Assembly (NCBI GenBank): GCA_003212625.1
Contig: QCPI01000006.1
Span: 1 to 55,616 of the forward strand
Direction of reading: 5' to 3'
Source: Prochlorococcus sp. AG-436-J02
GTDB taxonomy: Bacteria > Cyanobacteriota > Cyanobacteriia > PCC-6307 > Cyanobiaceae
DNA: 55,616 nt
Each line of letters opens with the position of its first letter. The stretch's first letter is position 1. The translations under genes were made by a program, and so were the position numbers. Of this stretch, positions 1 to 8,844 are shown piece after piece. The notes under the pieces are model-generated. The model saw only the letters and a program-made list of their open reading frames with translations. It was not told the origin of the DNA and made no database searches.

Positions 1-791
1 AAACAACTAAAGAAACTTTAAATGAAAACGAGCAAAATCTAGGAGAGGGAAGTTCTTCGAAATCAAACGAAGAATCGCTTGGAATTTTAAAGAATGAGCC
101 TTCATTGGAGAATATCCTGATTTTGGATACGGAAACTACTGGTCTTGATAGTGAAAATGATGATTGTCTTGAGGTTGGTTCTATACTTTTTAATGTCAAA
201 AGTAGATCGGTGTTAGCGCAGCAATCTTTTCTTTTACCAGTTCAAAATAATAACGCAGAAAAAATAAACAATATTCCCGCTGAAATAACTAGATTGCCAC
301 AACCCTTATTTGAAGCAATTAAATATTTTCAATCATTGGTTCAGGTATCAGATGTGATTGTTGCTCATAATGCAGAATTTGATATGAAATGGTTTGGTCT
401 TAGAAAATTACCTCAGATTGAAAAACAATGGATTTGTTCTATGGACGATATAACATGGCCAGCCGATAGACAATTGAAAACACGTCCCTCTGTAAGAGAT
501 CTTGCATTGGCTTATGGAATTCCAGTCTGGAATGCACATAGAGCTTTGACAGATTGCATATATTTAGCAGAGGTCTTCAAACGATGTAGTGAACTTGAAA
601 AGCTTTTGATTAGAGCTCTTGAACCTAAAGTTCTACTTCGAGCAGAGATCTCTTATGATCAAAGGTATTTGGCTAAAAACGCCGGCTTTAGATGGAATGA
701 TGCAATTAAGGGTGCTTGGTCTAGAAAAATGAGCCGACGGGATATGGAAAAATTAGAATTTCCTGTACAAGAAGTCGATTTTAATAATTAA
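1..791 (+). CDS. DEDDh 3'-5' exonuclease (DNA pol III epsilon-like), 5' partial
   Basis: Exonuclease of the DnaQ family, expected to remove nucleotides from DNA or RNA 3' ends with two metal ions. Counting from the TTG at 105, DTETTG (8-13) gives D8 and E10, HNAEFD (88-93) gives D93, and HRALTD (145-150) gives H145 and D150, a complete DEDDh set. The C-terminal ~50 residues contain an AGFRWND...GAWSRKM pattern like the small modules found behind such nucleases. The reading frame is open from 105 back to the left edge with no stop, adding about 34 acidic, Ser/Asn-rich residues, so the true start probably lies outside the window. TTG at 105 is the only in-window start and remains possible. Seen: motifs and open frame. 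Inferred: role in repair or RNA turnover rather than replication. Confidence 0.8.
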   Translation, partial: TTKETLNENEQNLGEGSSSKSNEESLGILKNEPSLENILILDTETTGLDSENDDCLEVGSILFNVKSRSVLAQQSFLLPVQNNNAEKINNIPAEITRLPQPLFEAIKYFQSLVQVSDVIVAHNAEFDMKWFGLRKLPQIEKQWICSMDDITWPADRQLKTRPSVRDLALAYGIPVWNAHRALTDCIYLAEVFKRCSELEKLLIRALEPKVLLRAEISYDQRYLAKNAGFRWNDAIKGAWSRKMSRRDMEKLEFPVQEVDFNN

Positions 792-885
792 GCTAGATTT
801 TTCATAAATTACTCATTTCAAATCTTGGCAATATATTTAATGTATTAAGTAATGAGTTTTCTAAAGCTTTATCAATGATTGATTT

Positions 886-1173
886 ATGAGAAAAAGTTTC
901 ACCCAGAAAAATATACTCGATCAATGTCCTCTTGTTAAAAGTAAGACTGATAGTAATGAATTGAAAAGGCGTCTCAGGCATTGGCAGCATTCTAGAAGTT
1001 GGGCTCGTTTAATTTGTGAAGCTGAAAAGATGTGGAGTCTGGAATCAAAAGAACTAAAAAGACTTGGAGCTATAGAATTAATGCAACTTCAAAATGAAAT
1101 GCCTTTTAATGTGAGGAAAAGAGTCAATTTTTGGTTGGTTAGATATTCAGGTGCTACTCGATTAGAATATTAA
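886..1173 (+). CDS. Small conserved-type hypothetical protein, 95 aa
   Basis: I do not recognise this protein. It is basic, rich in Arg, Lys and Trp, with no membrane segment or signal peptide; the middle is a run of amphipathic helices (WQHSRSWARLICEAEKMW and following). It lies between the exonuclease and hisS on the same strand. An opposing 62-codon frame at 802-990 overlaps it, but the plus-strand frame has an ATG start and a composition more like neighbouring genes. A small cytosolic picocyanobacterial protein is likely, possibly nucleic-acid binding because of its charge, but that is only a guess. Confidence 0.65.
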   Translation: MRKSFTQKNILDQCPLVKSKTDSNELKRRLRHWQHSRSWARLICEAEKMWSLESKELKRLGAIELMQLQNEMPFNVRKRVNFWLVRYSGATRLEY

Positions 1174-1302
1174 GCTTAAATATCTTTCAAAATTGAGCTT
1201 TAGTAATTTATTTTGGACTAGCTCAAAGATTAAATATTGATTTGCCGGTTTACTTAAACAATTACTATTAAACAAACAACAAATAATTTTGCTAAAGCTA
1301 CT

Positions 1303-2577
1303 TTGATTAATCTCAAGAATTTAAGAGGCATGGTAGATCTTTTACCAGCTCAGAGTCATTCCTGGCAGAAGGTCGAATCAATTGCCCTAGAACATTTTAG
1401 TCGAGCTGGTCTTCAAGAAATTAGAACACCGATCATTGAACAAACTGAATTATTTTCTAGGAGTATTGGCGAAAATACTGATGTTGTTGGCAAGGAAATG
1501 TATAACTTTGAAGATAGAGGAGGTCGTTCATGCACTTTGAGACCTGAGGGTACAGCTTCTGTTGCAAGGTCAATTGTTCAACATGGATTATTAAATAATG
1601 GTCCTCAAAGGCTCTGGTATCAAGGACCAATGTTTCGTTACGAGCGTCCCCAAGCAGGAAGACAAAGACAGTTTCATCAAATTGGAGTCGAATTTGTTGG
1701 ATTAGCTTCTGTCATGAGTGAAGCTGAGGTTATTTCTATTGCTTGGGACTTCTTAAATGATGTTGGACTGAATGATTTGACTTTAGAACTTAATAGCCTT
1801 GGAAGTAATGAAGATCGCAATGTCTTCAAAGAAGAGTTAAAAAATTGGCTAAATCAGAGATTTGATTTGTTAGATGAAGATTCCCAGAAAAGAATTAAAG
1901 TTAATCCCCTGAGAATATTAGATAGTAAAAATAATTCTACAAAAGAACTTTTAACTGAGGCTCCATCTCTAAGTGACTTTTTATCTGATGAGAGTAAAAC
2001 TAGATTTGATTATTTACAGGAGTTACTTGATAATCTAGATATCCCATATAAAATAAATAATAATTTGGTAAGAGGACTTGATTATTATTCTCATACCGCT
2101 TTTGAAATAACAAGTGATCATCTTGGGTCTCAAGCAACAGTTTGTGGAGGCGGACGTTACGATAGCTTAATAGGCGAATTGGGAGGCCCTGAAACAGCTT
2201 CAATAGGATGGGCTATAGGGATGGAAAGATTAATAATTCTTGCTGGTGATAATATTTTAAATACAAAATCTCCTGACTTCTATGTTATTCATAGAGGAGA
2301 AAAAGCTGAAAAAATTGCTTTGAATATTTCACGTAAGTTAAGGAAAGCTAATTTAAGGATTGATTTGGATTATTCAGGTTCATCTTTTTCTAAACAATTC
2401 AAACGTGCAGATAAAAGTAGGGCCAAATGGGCAATAGTTATAGGTGATGATGAGGTATCAAAAGGTCAATTATTGATTAAGAAATTAAGAGATAATGCAG
2501 AAGGTGAGAGGAGTGAGGAATATATTTTCTTAAGAGATGGACTAGATAAGTTGGCTGAAAAATTGATTGATAAATGA
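1303..2577 (+). CDS. hisS: Histidyl-tRNA synthetase
   Basis: Charges tRNA-His with histidine using ATP in the cytosol. The class II signature is present: motif 2 [14 protein letters not shown] at 111-124, the histidine-binding segment [14 protein letters not shown] near residue 260, motif 3 [12 protein letters not shown] near 305, and a C-terminal anticodon-binding domain from about 330. Length (424 aa) is normal for bacterial HisS. The start is TTG at 1303, chosen because the protein then begins right at the conserved [10 protein letters not shown] segment and no ATG fits. The stop lies 1 base before the preferred ATG of the UDP-glucose dehydrogenase gene, so the two are probably cotranscribed. 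Confidence 0.97.
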   Translation: MINLKNLRGMVDLLPAQSHSWQKVESIALEHFSRAGLQEIRTPIIEQTELFSRSIGENTDVVGKEMYNFEDRGGRSCTLRPEGTASVARSIVQHGLLNNGPQRLWYQGPMFRYERPQAGRQRQFHQIGVEFVGLASVMSEAEVISIAWDFLNDVGLNDLTLELNSLGSNEDRNVFKEELKNWLNQRFDLLDEDSQKRIKVNPLRILDSKNNSTKELLTEAPSLSDFLSDESKTRFDYLQELLDNLDIPYKINNNLVRGLDYYSHTAFEITSDHLGSQATVCGGGRYDSLIGELGGPETASIGWAIGMERLIILAGDNILNTKSPDFYVIHRGEKAEKIALNISRKLRKANLRIDLDYSGSSFSKQFKRADKSRAKWAIVIGDDEVSKGQLLIKKLRDNAEGERSEEYIFLRDGLDKLAEKLIDK

Positions 2578-2578
2578 A

Positions 2579-4000
2579 ATGATTAATTCTTTAAATATGA
2601 GTCCTATTAAAATCCGAAAAATTTGTTGCATTGGTGCTGGTTATGTTGGAGGCCCAACCATGTCTGTTATTGCAGATAGATGTCCTGAGTTGGAAATTAG
2701 GGTTGTTGATATAAATAAAGAAAGAATTGCGGCATGGAATGATTCTGATCTCAATAAATTACCAATTTTTGAACCTGGATTAGATCAAATAATTTCAAGA
2801 ACCAGAGGGCGAAACCTTTTCTTTAGTTCAGAAATGAAAAAGTCAATATTTGGTGCAGATATGATTTTTATATCAGTTAATACTCCAACAAAAACCAAAG
2901 GGCTTGGAGCCGGTCAAGCAAGTGATCTTAGTTGGCTAGAAGCCAGTGCAAGACAAGTCGCTAAATACGCAAATGGGCACACTATAGTTGTTGAAAAAAG
3001 TACTCTTCCAGTTCGTACAGCACAAGCAATCAAAGAAATACTTAATACAGCGAATAGAGAGAATCAAAAAAACAAAATTTCAAAGACTTTTTCCGTTTTA
3101 TCTAATCCCGAATTCTTGGCAGAGGGTACTGCAATAAAGGACCTAGAAAATCCTGATAGGGTTTTAATTGGTGGAGAGGATCCTGATGCTGTAAAAGCAT
3201 TAGTAAATATTTATTTGAATTGGGTTCCTAGGAAACAGATAATTTGTACGAATTTATGGAGTAGCGAACTTTCAAAATTAGCTGCAAATGCATTTTTAGC
3301 TCAACGTATTAGTTCTATAAATTCTATTTCAGCTTTTTGTGAAGCTACAGGCGCAGATATTCAGGAGGTTGCAACAGCGATAGGTATGGATAAAAGGATA
3401 GGAAACCAATTTCTTTGTGCAGGACCTGGCTTTGGTGGGAGTTGCTTTAAAAAGGATATTTTGAATCTAGTTTATTTGAGTGGGTATTTTGGTTTGCCTG
3501 AGGTTGCTAATTACTGGAATCAAGTTTTGCTCCTAAATACTTGGCAACAGGATAGAATTTATAAAATAGTTCTTGAAAAGCTTTTTGGAACGGTTGGTGG
3601 AAAAAATATAGCAATACTAGGTTTTTCTTTTAAGGCAAACACAAACGATACCCGTGAATCTCCTGCAATAAGGATTGCTAGTGATTTGCTAGAAGAAGGT
3701 GCTCTTCTCTCGATTTATGACCCTAAAGTTTCATTTAAAAGAATACGTGAGGATTTAGAACAATTTTCTTCTAATAATCAAGGTACATGGAAAATGGCCA
3801 GTTCAATTCCAGATGCATTGGAAAATGTTGATGCAGTTTTAATTCTTACTGCATGGGATGAATTCTTTGGCCTCGATTGGAATTCTTTAGCATCTTTAAT
3901 GAGATCACCCGCTTGGATCTTTGATACTAGATCAGTCGTTAATCGGAAAGATATAGAGGATACAAGTCTGAATTTGTGGAAGTTGGGAGAGGGAAACTAA
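2579..4000 (+). CDS. UDP-glucose 6-dehydrogenase, eukaryote-like type
   Basis: Oxidises UDP-glucose to UDP-glucuronate with two NAD+ in the cytosol, feeding polysaccharide or glycolipid synthesis. With the ATG at 2579, the Rossmann motif GAGYVGG is at 19-25 and the catalytic cysteine is C289 in GPGFGGSCFKKD; the UDP-binding domain follows with LGFSFKANTNDTRES. Several stretches (GGPTMSVIA, VVEKSTLPVRTA, DILNLVYL) resemble the animal and plant UGDH subfamily more than the short-spacer bacterial Ugd/TuaD type. Alternative starts are TTG 2567, which overlaps hisS, and ATG 2597. It abuts hisS directly. Functional call is firm; the eukaryote-like affinity is from remembered sequences and needs a tree. 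Confidence 0.93.
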   Translation: MINSLNMSPIKIRKICCIGAGYVGGPTMSVIADRCPELEIRVVDINKERIAAWNDSDLNKLPIFEPGLDQIISRTRGRNLFFSSEMKKSIFGADMIFISVNTPTKTKGLGAGQASDLSWLEASARQVAKYANGHTIVVEKSTLPVRTAQAIKEILNTANRENQKNKISKTFSVLSNPEFLAEGTAIKDLENPDRVLIGGEDPDAVKALVNIYLNWVPRKQIICTNLWSSELSKLAANAFLAQRISSINSISAFCEATGADIQEVATAIGMDKRIGNQFLCAGPGFGGSCFKKDILNLVYLSGYFGLPEVANYWNQVLLLNTWQQDRIYKIVLEKLFGTVGGKNIAILGFSFKANTNDTRESPAIRIASDLLEEGALLSIYDPKVSFKRIREDLEQFSSNNQGTWKMASSIPDALENVDAVLILTAWDEFFGLDWNSLASLMRSPAWIFDTRSVVNRKDIEDTSLNLWKLGEGN

Positions 4001-4096
4001 AATATAATAATAAAGATACTATATGGCGGATCTTGATGCTTTAATAATTGAGGTTGTATTGATGAAGTTTACTAATTTTACTCTTACTAAGAACTA

Positions 4097-4303
4097 ATGT
4101 TATTTACATCTATTTTCAAAAGAAAGAAAAAAAATCATCGGAAAAAATTTAATTATGACTTTGATATAAATAATTGGATGAATTTGACCAAGGAAGAGAG
4201 GCTTGAAATAGATTCTAGGGAAAAGGATGAATTAATGAGAAAAAAAAAGGCATTGCTAAAATCGATTAGAGATGAATATATTAAAATTAAGAAGAAGAGA
4301 TAA
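4097..4303 (+). CDS. Small highly basic protein, 68 aa
   Basis: Not recognised. Nearly half of the residues are Lys, Arg, Glu or Asp, with lysine blocks at both ends and an acidic middle (LTKEERLEIDSREKDEL). It is probably an alpha-helical, soluble or nucleic-acid-binding peptide. It follows the UDP-glucose dehydrogenase gene by about 97 bases on the same strand. There is no membrane segment. The lysine-rich composition is partly what AT-rich DNA gives by chance, so reality of the gene is moderately supported only. Confidence 0.5.
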   Translation: MLFTSIFKRKKKNHRKKFNYDFDINNWMNLTKEERLEIDSREKDELMRKKKALLKSIRDEYIKIKKKR

Positions 4304-4380
4304 TAATTCTATTTTAAATTTTAAATCAAAATGGGGTTATCAAAATTAATTAATGTGGATATTTTAAATACAAACTACCT

Positions 4381-4719
4381 ATGACTTGGCCTCCATTTAA
4401 AGCATGGACTAGTAAGGCTTTTATTGATAAAAATAAGTATTTTGTTGCTATAAACTATGGTGGTGAACTGGAGAATAGATGGGTGGTCTTAATGTCTGTT
4501 CTAGATTCGAGTGTGGTACTAAAACTTTCTTGGTCTCAATTATCTGAAACAACTAATTGGGAATGTGGATGGGATGAAAATATTAATTCAGATTCTTCTA
4601 AACTAGTTAATAATAAAGCTGAAATAATAAGTGAATCCTATACACAGCCATCTACTGATTCTGGGTTAACTATACCTATAACTAAGAATTTTATTAGACC
4701 TTGGTTTAGGAAGATCTAG
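4381..4719 (+). CDS. Hypothetical protein, 112 aa
   Basis: Not recognised. The N-terminal 60 residues look like a compact beta-rich fold with aromatic residues (FVAINYGGELENRWVVLMSV) and a Trp-rich loop; the C-terminal half is Ser/Asn-rich and probably flexible, ending in a basic tail FIRPWFRKI. ATG start, no signal peptide or membrane helix. Codon use matches neighbours. A short palindrome covers its stop codon and is followed by a T run, so transcription may end here before the long gap ahead of pcb. Confidence 0.6.
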   Translation: MTWPPFKAWTSKAFIDKNKYFVAINYGGELENRWVVLMSVLDSSVVLKLSWSQLSETTNWECGWDENINSDSSKLVNNKAEIISESYTQPSTDSGLTIPITKNFIRPWFRKI

Positions 4720-4727
4720 ATCTTTTT
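4711..4727 (+). terminator. Weak candidate terminator at the end of the 112-aa gene
   Basis: AAGATCTAGATCTT (4711-4724) is a perfect palindrome followed by TTT. It overlaps the stop codon of the 112-aa gene. The stem is only about five pairs once a four-base loop is allowed, so it is a weak candidate. Confidence 0.3.
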
Positions 4728-5676
4728 ATTCAAACAATTTTGAAATATTTTCATAATCTAATCTTCCACTTGTTTTTGAAGTTCATTCCAGAGAAAATTT
4801 AAATTCTGTTCTACAGCCTTTTACTTTAAGAATACTGACTTGTTCTATGCTCATATAATATTTAAGGGTTATCAGGAAAATATGTTAGCGAGATTTTAAG
4901 AGCTGTTGAAAAAAATTTTTAGCTAATTAGAGAAGGGGGGATATAAAAACAAAGCCTAATTGGAGAAGTTAATATTTTTCTAAATAATTCCTATGGAAGA
5001 AGAACGCTTTCATTTGTATAAGGCGAACAAATAGGATGTTGAATATTGGCAGAAGAATGATCATTTTTTGATCTAATGGAAGCTTAATAAAAAAATAATC
5101 AAAAGACTATAAAGAATTCAATATTTAAGAGTTGATTTTTAAGCTACTAGATTTTCATCTTTACAGTCTTGGATGGATGTCTCTAAAATTGGATAAAGAG
5201 AGACCATTTTTCCATATTCTGGAGATGTTCTATAAGATTTTGCTCTTTTTCTATAATGGTCTTCAGTCTCCATTTTGAGACTATTAATTCGCTCGAATTC
5301 CATCATTGTTATTCAAAAGTATTTAATTATTTAATAGTTGTAAATAAAGACTCCAAATTGATCTTTTATATTAATTACATATTTGAGTGTATTTATATTG
5401 ATCTTGTGACCTTGTTGGTTTTGAATACCTGATATGAATTCTATGTTTATCTATCAATTAATTCTATATTTATAAATTTTAAGCGTTAAGGACTACATGG
5501 TTTTATTTTTTTCTAATCAGTTGTTTCTGTTTTGTTGCATTTAAAACAAAATTCTGAATTATTTTGTAGTTGTATTGGATTTAAATAATAAAAAAAATTT
5601 ACAGATTCTTTCTCCAACATGTGTATTTGGTGAATTTGCAGTAATCTCTGTTCGGTTTTGAAAAATAGCACTTCTA
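4720..5676. other. Long mostly non-coding region upstream of pcb
   Basis: About 957 bases separate the 112-aa gene from pcb. The only coding candidate I see is a 55-codon minus-strand ORF at 5139-5306. Other ATG-initiated frames are under 20 codons. A purine-rich stretch with a run of six G (around 4935) stands out in the AT background. No tRNA or clear terminator is visible. The last several hundred bases probably hold the pcb promoter and 5' leader, but I cannot place a convincing -35/-10 pair. Confidence 0.5.
5139..5306 (-). CDS. Small ORF, 55 aa, unknown
   Basis: Reading the minus strand from tandem ATG codons at 5306 and 5303, a frame of 55 codons runs to TAA at 5139-5141. The product begins MMEFERINSLKMETEDHYRK, is charged and soluble, contains a Tyr/Arg/Lys-rich middle (YRTSPEYGKMVSLYP) and one Cys near the end. 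The composition looks protein-like rather than a random low-complexity frame, and it is the only gene-like frame in a 957-base gap. I know of no function. It is divergent from pcb. Confidence 0.45.
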   Translation of the reverse strand: MMEFERINSLKMETEDHYRKRAKSYRTSPEYGKMVSLYPILETSIQDCKDENLVA

Positions 5677-6729
5677 ATGCAGACCTATGGAAATCCAGGT
5701 GTCACCTACGGGTGGTGGGCTGGCAACTCAGGGGTCACCAACCGTTCAGGCAAATTTATTGCTGCTCATGCCGCTCATACCGGTTTGATTGCTTTCTGGG
5801 CTGGTGCCTTCACTTTATTTGAATTAGCTCGCTTTGACCCATCAGTACCTATGGGACATCAGCCACTAATTGCGCTTCCACATTTGGCAGCTCTAGGTAT
5901 TGGTTTTGATGAAACAGGAGCTTTTGTTGGTGGTACTGCAGTCGTTTCAATTGCTGTAGTTCACTTGGTTTTGTCCATGGTTTATGGCGCTGGTGGGTTA
6001 ATGCATTCATTGCTTTTCTCTGCCGATATGCAGGATTCTTCTGTACCTCAGGCGAGAAAATTTAAACTTGAATGGGACAATCCTGACAATCAGACCTTTA
6101 TTCTTGGACATCACTTGATTTTCTTTGGTGTCGCTTGCATTTGGTTTGTTGAATGGGCCAGAATTCATGGAATCTACGATCCATCAATTGGAGCCATTCG
6201 CCAAGTTGAATACAATCTTAACTTGAGTCACATTTGGGACCATCAGTTCGACTTCCTTACTATTGATAGCTTGGAAGACGTTATGGGTGGCCATGCTTTC
6301 TTAGCTTTCTTGGAAATTACTGGTGGCGCATTTCATATCGCTACTAAGCAAGTTGGTGAATACACAAAGTTCAAAGGATCTGGACTTCTTTCCGCAGAGG
6401 CTATTCTTTCTTGGTCTCTAGCAGGTATAGGTTGGATGGCTGTTGTCGCAGCTTTCTGGTGTGCACAAAATACTACTGTTTACCCAGTTGAATGGTTTGG
6501 CGAGCCTTTAGAGCTTAAGTTCGGTATCTCTCCTTATTGGATAGATACTGTTGATATTCCTAATGGTGCCCATACATCTAGAGCTTGGTTAGTTAATGTT
6601 CATTATTATCTTGGTTTCTTTTATATCCAGGGTCATTTATGGCATGCCTTAAGAGCAATGGGATTTGACTTTAAAAGAGTCACTAATGCTTTAACTAATT
6701 TAGATACTGCCTCAGTATCATTAAAATAG
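5677..6729 (+). CDS. pcb: Pcb-type chlorophyll a/b-binding antenna protein
   Basis: Prochlorococcus divinyl-chlorophyll a/b light-harvesting protein of the CP43/IsiA family, an integral thylakoid antenna serving photosystem I or II. The start MQTYGNPGVTYGWWAGNSG is the classic Pcb N terminus. Six membrane helices are visible, with His residues in the expected chlorophyll-ligand positions (for example AAHAAHTGLIAFW, LGHHLIFFGVACIW, VHYYLGFFYIQGHLWHALRAMGFDF). It has 350 residues and, unlike CP43, only a short loop between helices V and VI. Base use is slightly richer in GC than its neighbours, as expected for a highly expressed gene. It stands alone, with a long leader region before it and a strong terminator 21 bases after it. 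Low-light strains carry several pcb paralogues; which one this is cannot be decided here. Confidence 0.97.
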   Translation: MQTYGNPGVTYGWWAGNSGVTNRSGKFIAAHAAHTGLIAFWAGAFTLFELARFDPSVPMGHQPLIALPHLAALGIGFDETGAFVGGTAVVSIAVVHLVLSMVYGAGGLMHSLLFSADMQDSSVPQARKFKLEWDNPDNQTFILGHHLIFFGVACIWFVEWARIHGIYDPSIGAIRQVEYNLNLSHIWDHQFDFLTIDSLEDVMGGHAFLAFLEITGGAFHIATKQVGEYTKFKGSGLLSAEAILSWSLAGIGWMAVVAAFWCAQNTTVYPVEWFGEPLELKFGISPYWIDTVDIPNGAHTSRAWLVNVHYYLGFFYIQGHLWHALRAMGFDFKRVTNALTNLDTASVSLK

Positions 6730-6750
6730 TTGAATTACTTTAGTTCAATA

Positions 6751-6779
6751 AAAAAGCCCCACGTAAGTGGGGCTTTTTT
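6751..6779 (+). terminator. Strong intrinsic terminator after pcb
   Basis: A perfect 12-base stem (AAAAAGCCCCAC paired with GTGGGGCTTTTT) with a GTAA loop, ending in a T run. The A/T flanks make it potentially active on both strands. This is the clearest terminator in the window and fits a highly transcribed pcb unit. Confidence 0.93.
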
Positions 6780-7111
6780 ATTATGTTGTTTTTTTTAATT
6801 AAAGCTTAAGTTTGAAAGGCTAGAGAGTTCCTCAATAGTTGCTTTGATTGACTATTTAGGTATGTTTTGTCTGTAAAGTTGGAAGTATTAACAATGATAA
6901 TAAATAGATTTAATATTCAATTTAATTAGTTTAGTTAATTTTTATTTATTTATGGTGTTAATCAACACTCGTTTTTTAGTTGTTTTCAATTGTAGGTAAG
7001 TAATTTAGTTAATTGAGATATAATACGAATTAAAATTGATTTCGATATCAAATATTAAAATGGGATATCTCTTCTTAAGGTTTTCATTTATTTCCTTTAG
7101 CGAATGAATAG
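6780..7111. other. Intergenic region between pcb and the GltS-like gene
   Basis: 332 AT-rich bases with no gene-like frame. A TATAAT hexamer lies at 7019-7024, about 90 bases before the symporter ATG, and could be a -10 element, but no good -35 sits 16-18 bases upstream. Confidence 0.4.
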
Positions 7112-8497
7112 ATGAGTCAATTGTTTTTTGGTTTCGACGGCCTATATAAAATTAATGCAATCCCCACGTTATTTCTATCTCTGGGTTTGCTAGGAATAAT
7201 AGGAATTCTCCTTACTCTTGGAAGAAGGTTGGATTCTGCGATGAAGTTGGAGAGATTTGGTATCCCTATAGCTCTGTTAGTTGGGGCAATAGGTTTCTTA
7301 ATTGGGCCTTATGGACCTTTATCCCTTTTGCCCGAGAGGGTTTTAAATACTTGGATGCAATTACCAACACCTTTGCTTACTTTGGTCTTTGCGACATTAA
7401 TGCTTGGTAGACCTATTCCAAGGGTTAGTGGTCTATGGAGGCCAGTTGCTTCTCAGGCTTTATTAGGTCTTTTACTTGGTTTTGGTCAATATGTTGTTGG
7501 TGGAATAATTGTCTTGTCATTTTTGTTACCTTATTTTGGTGTTGATCCACTCATGGGATGCATTATTGAAGTTGGTTTTGAGGGAGGTCATGGGGCTGCG
7601 GCAATCATGGGAGATAGTTTTACGAAACTTGGCTTTTCTGAGGGGTTAGATTTAGGATTTGCGATGGCCACATTAGGCTTACTCGCTTCTACCTTTTTAG
7701 GAAGTGGATTGGTTGTTATAGCTAGGTTTTTTGGATGGCTAGTGCCTGCTAAGCAGGAGGTTAATAACGATTTGATTGATATCGATCTTGAATTCAAGCC
7801 ACTTGAACAACTTAGGTTGCTTTTATTTAATTTTGCTTTTGCAGGATTAGCTGTATTAGTTGGTCTCTTTTTACTCTATTTATTAAGATTATCTTCTATT
7901 TATATGGGTGATATTAGTAAACAGGTGATATTAGCTTTCCCAGTATTTCCATTAGCTTTAATGGGGTCATTTCTTGTAAGATTTTCATTAGAAAAAGCTG
8001 GTAGAACAAAATTAGTTTCATCACTTTTTCAACGTGAGATAGGGATACTTTCAACAGATCTACTTATTATTACTGCCATGGCGGGGTTGAACTTACCATT
8101 ATTAGTTCAATATTGGGTTCCTATAAGTATCTTGGCTATTGGTGGGTTGACTTGGAACTTAGTAGGCATGTTGATTTTTTCTAGATTATTTTTTAGAGAA
8201 GAATGGTTTGAAAGAGCAATTGCTGAGTTTGGAAATTCAACAGGGGTTGCAGCTAGCGGACTATTGCTTTTGAGATTGGCTGATCCTAGGAATTCCACTA
8301 ATACCTTACCTGTGTTTTCTATTAAGCAATTATTCCTTCAACCATTACTTTCAGGCGGATTAATTACTGTAATAGCTCCTTTATTTATTAGTAATTTTGG
8401 GCTTAAAGGATGGACGGAATTTTGTGGATTCATTTCATTAGCTTTATTTGCTGTTGCAATATCTTTACAGTCAAAATATATAAAAGCATCTGCATGA
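7112..8497 (+). CDS. Sodium/glutamate symporter family (GltS-like) membrane protein
   Basis: Inner-membrane secondary transporter of the ESS/GltS family, in which Na+ drives uptake of glutamate or another small acid. The family hallmark GFEGGHGAAAIMGDSF lies near residues 154-169, and the related NSTGVAASGLLLLRLADP repeat sits near 375-395, matching the two pseudo-symmetric halves. About ten or eleven hydrophobic helices cover the whole 461 residues, normal to slightly long for GltS. ATG start. The gene stands between pcb and an 85-aa unknown gene, with no operon partner that names the substrate, so glutamate is only the family default. Confidence 0.85.
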   Translation: MSQLFFGFDGLYKINAIPTLFLSLGLLGIIGILLTLGRRLDSAMKLERFGIPIALLVGAIGFLIGPYGPLSLLPERVLNTWMQLPTPLLTLVFATLMLGRPIPRVSGLWRPVASQALLGLLLGFGQYVVGGIIVLSFLLPYFGVDPLMGCIIEVGFEGGHGAAAIMGDSFTKLGFSEGLDLGFAMATLGLLASTFLGSGLVVIARFFGWLVPAKQEVNNDLIDIDLEFKPLEQLRLLLFNFAFAGLAVLVGLFLLYLLRLSSIYMGDISKQVILAFPVFPLALMGSFLVRFSLEKAGRTKLVSSLFQREIGILSTDLLIITAMAGLNLPLLVQYWVPISILAIGGLTWNLVGMLIFSRLFFREEWFERAIAEFGNSTGVAASGLLLLRLADPRNSTNTLPVFSIKQLFLQPLLSGGLITVIAPLFISNFGLKGWTEFCGFISLALFAVAISLQSKYIKASA

Positions 8498-8567
8498 TAA
8501 TTCATACACTTAGTAAAGTTATAATTGATTTTAAATATTGGATTTATAAACTATTTGCCTTCCGTAC

Positions 8568-8825
8568 ATGAATCGACAAATCTACAAAGAAATTCCTCCT
8601 CAAGAATTAAAAGAAAAATGGTTTAAAAGTCATCTTTTAGGGAAAGAGGTTGAATTAAGAGAACTCTATGAGTTGCCCCAGGATCAGTTGGATTTAGTGA
8701 TGGCGGAAACTGCTGAATTTAGAAGTGATATAGGTAATAGAGAAAGGAATCTAGGTAAGTTTTGTACAGCTGGATATTTTTTACAGTTATCAAGAATTAT
8801 TGATAAAAGGAGGGCTTCAGAATAA
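8568..8825 (+). CDS. Conserved-type hypothetical protein, 85 aa
   Basis: Not recognised. A soluble, helical, charged protein (ELKEKWFKSHLLGKEVELREL, then DLVMAETAEFRSDIGNRERN) with no signal or membrane segment. It starts with ATG 70 bases after the symporter and ends 20 bases before the convergent GST gene. Its high Glu/Leu/Arg content and regular codon use support a real gene. Confidence 0.7.
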   Translation: MNRQIYKEIPPQELKEKWFKSHLLGKEVELRELYELPQDQLDLVMAETAEFRSDIGNRERNLGKFCTAGYFLQLSRIIDKRRASE

Positions 8826-8844
8826 CTTTAAATACCTTCTGGAT

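Noticed and set aside
802-990. 62-codon minus-strand frame opposite the 95-aa gene
   Set aside because: It overlaps the better plus-strand gene and its product has composition expected of an antisense shadow.
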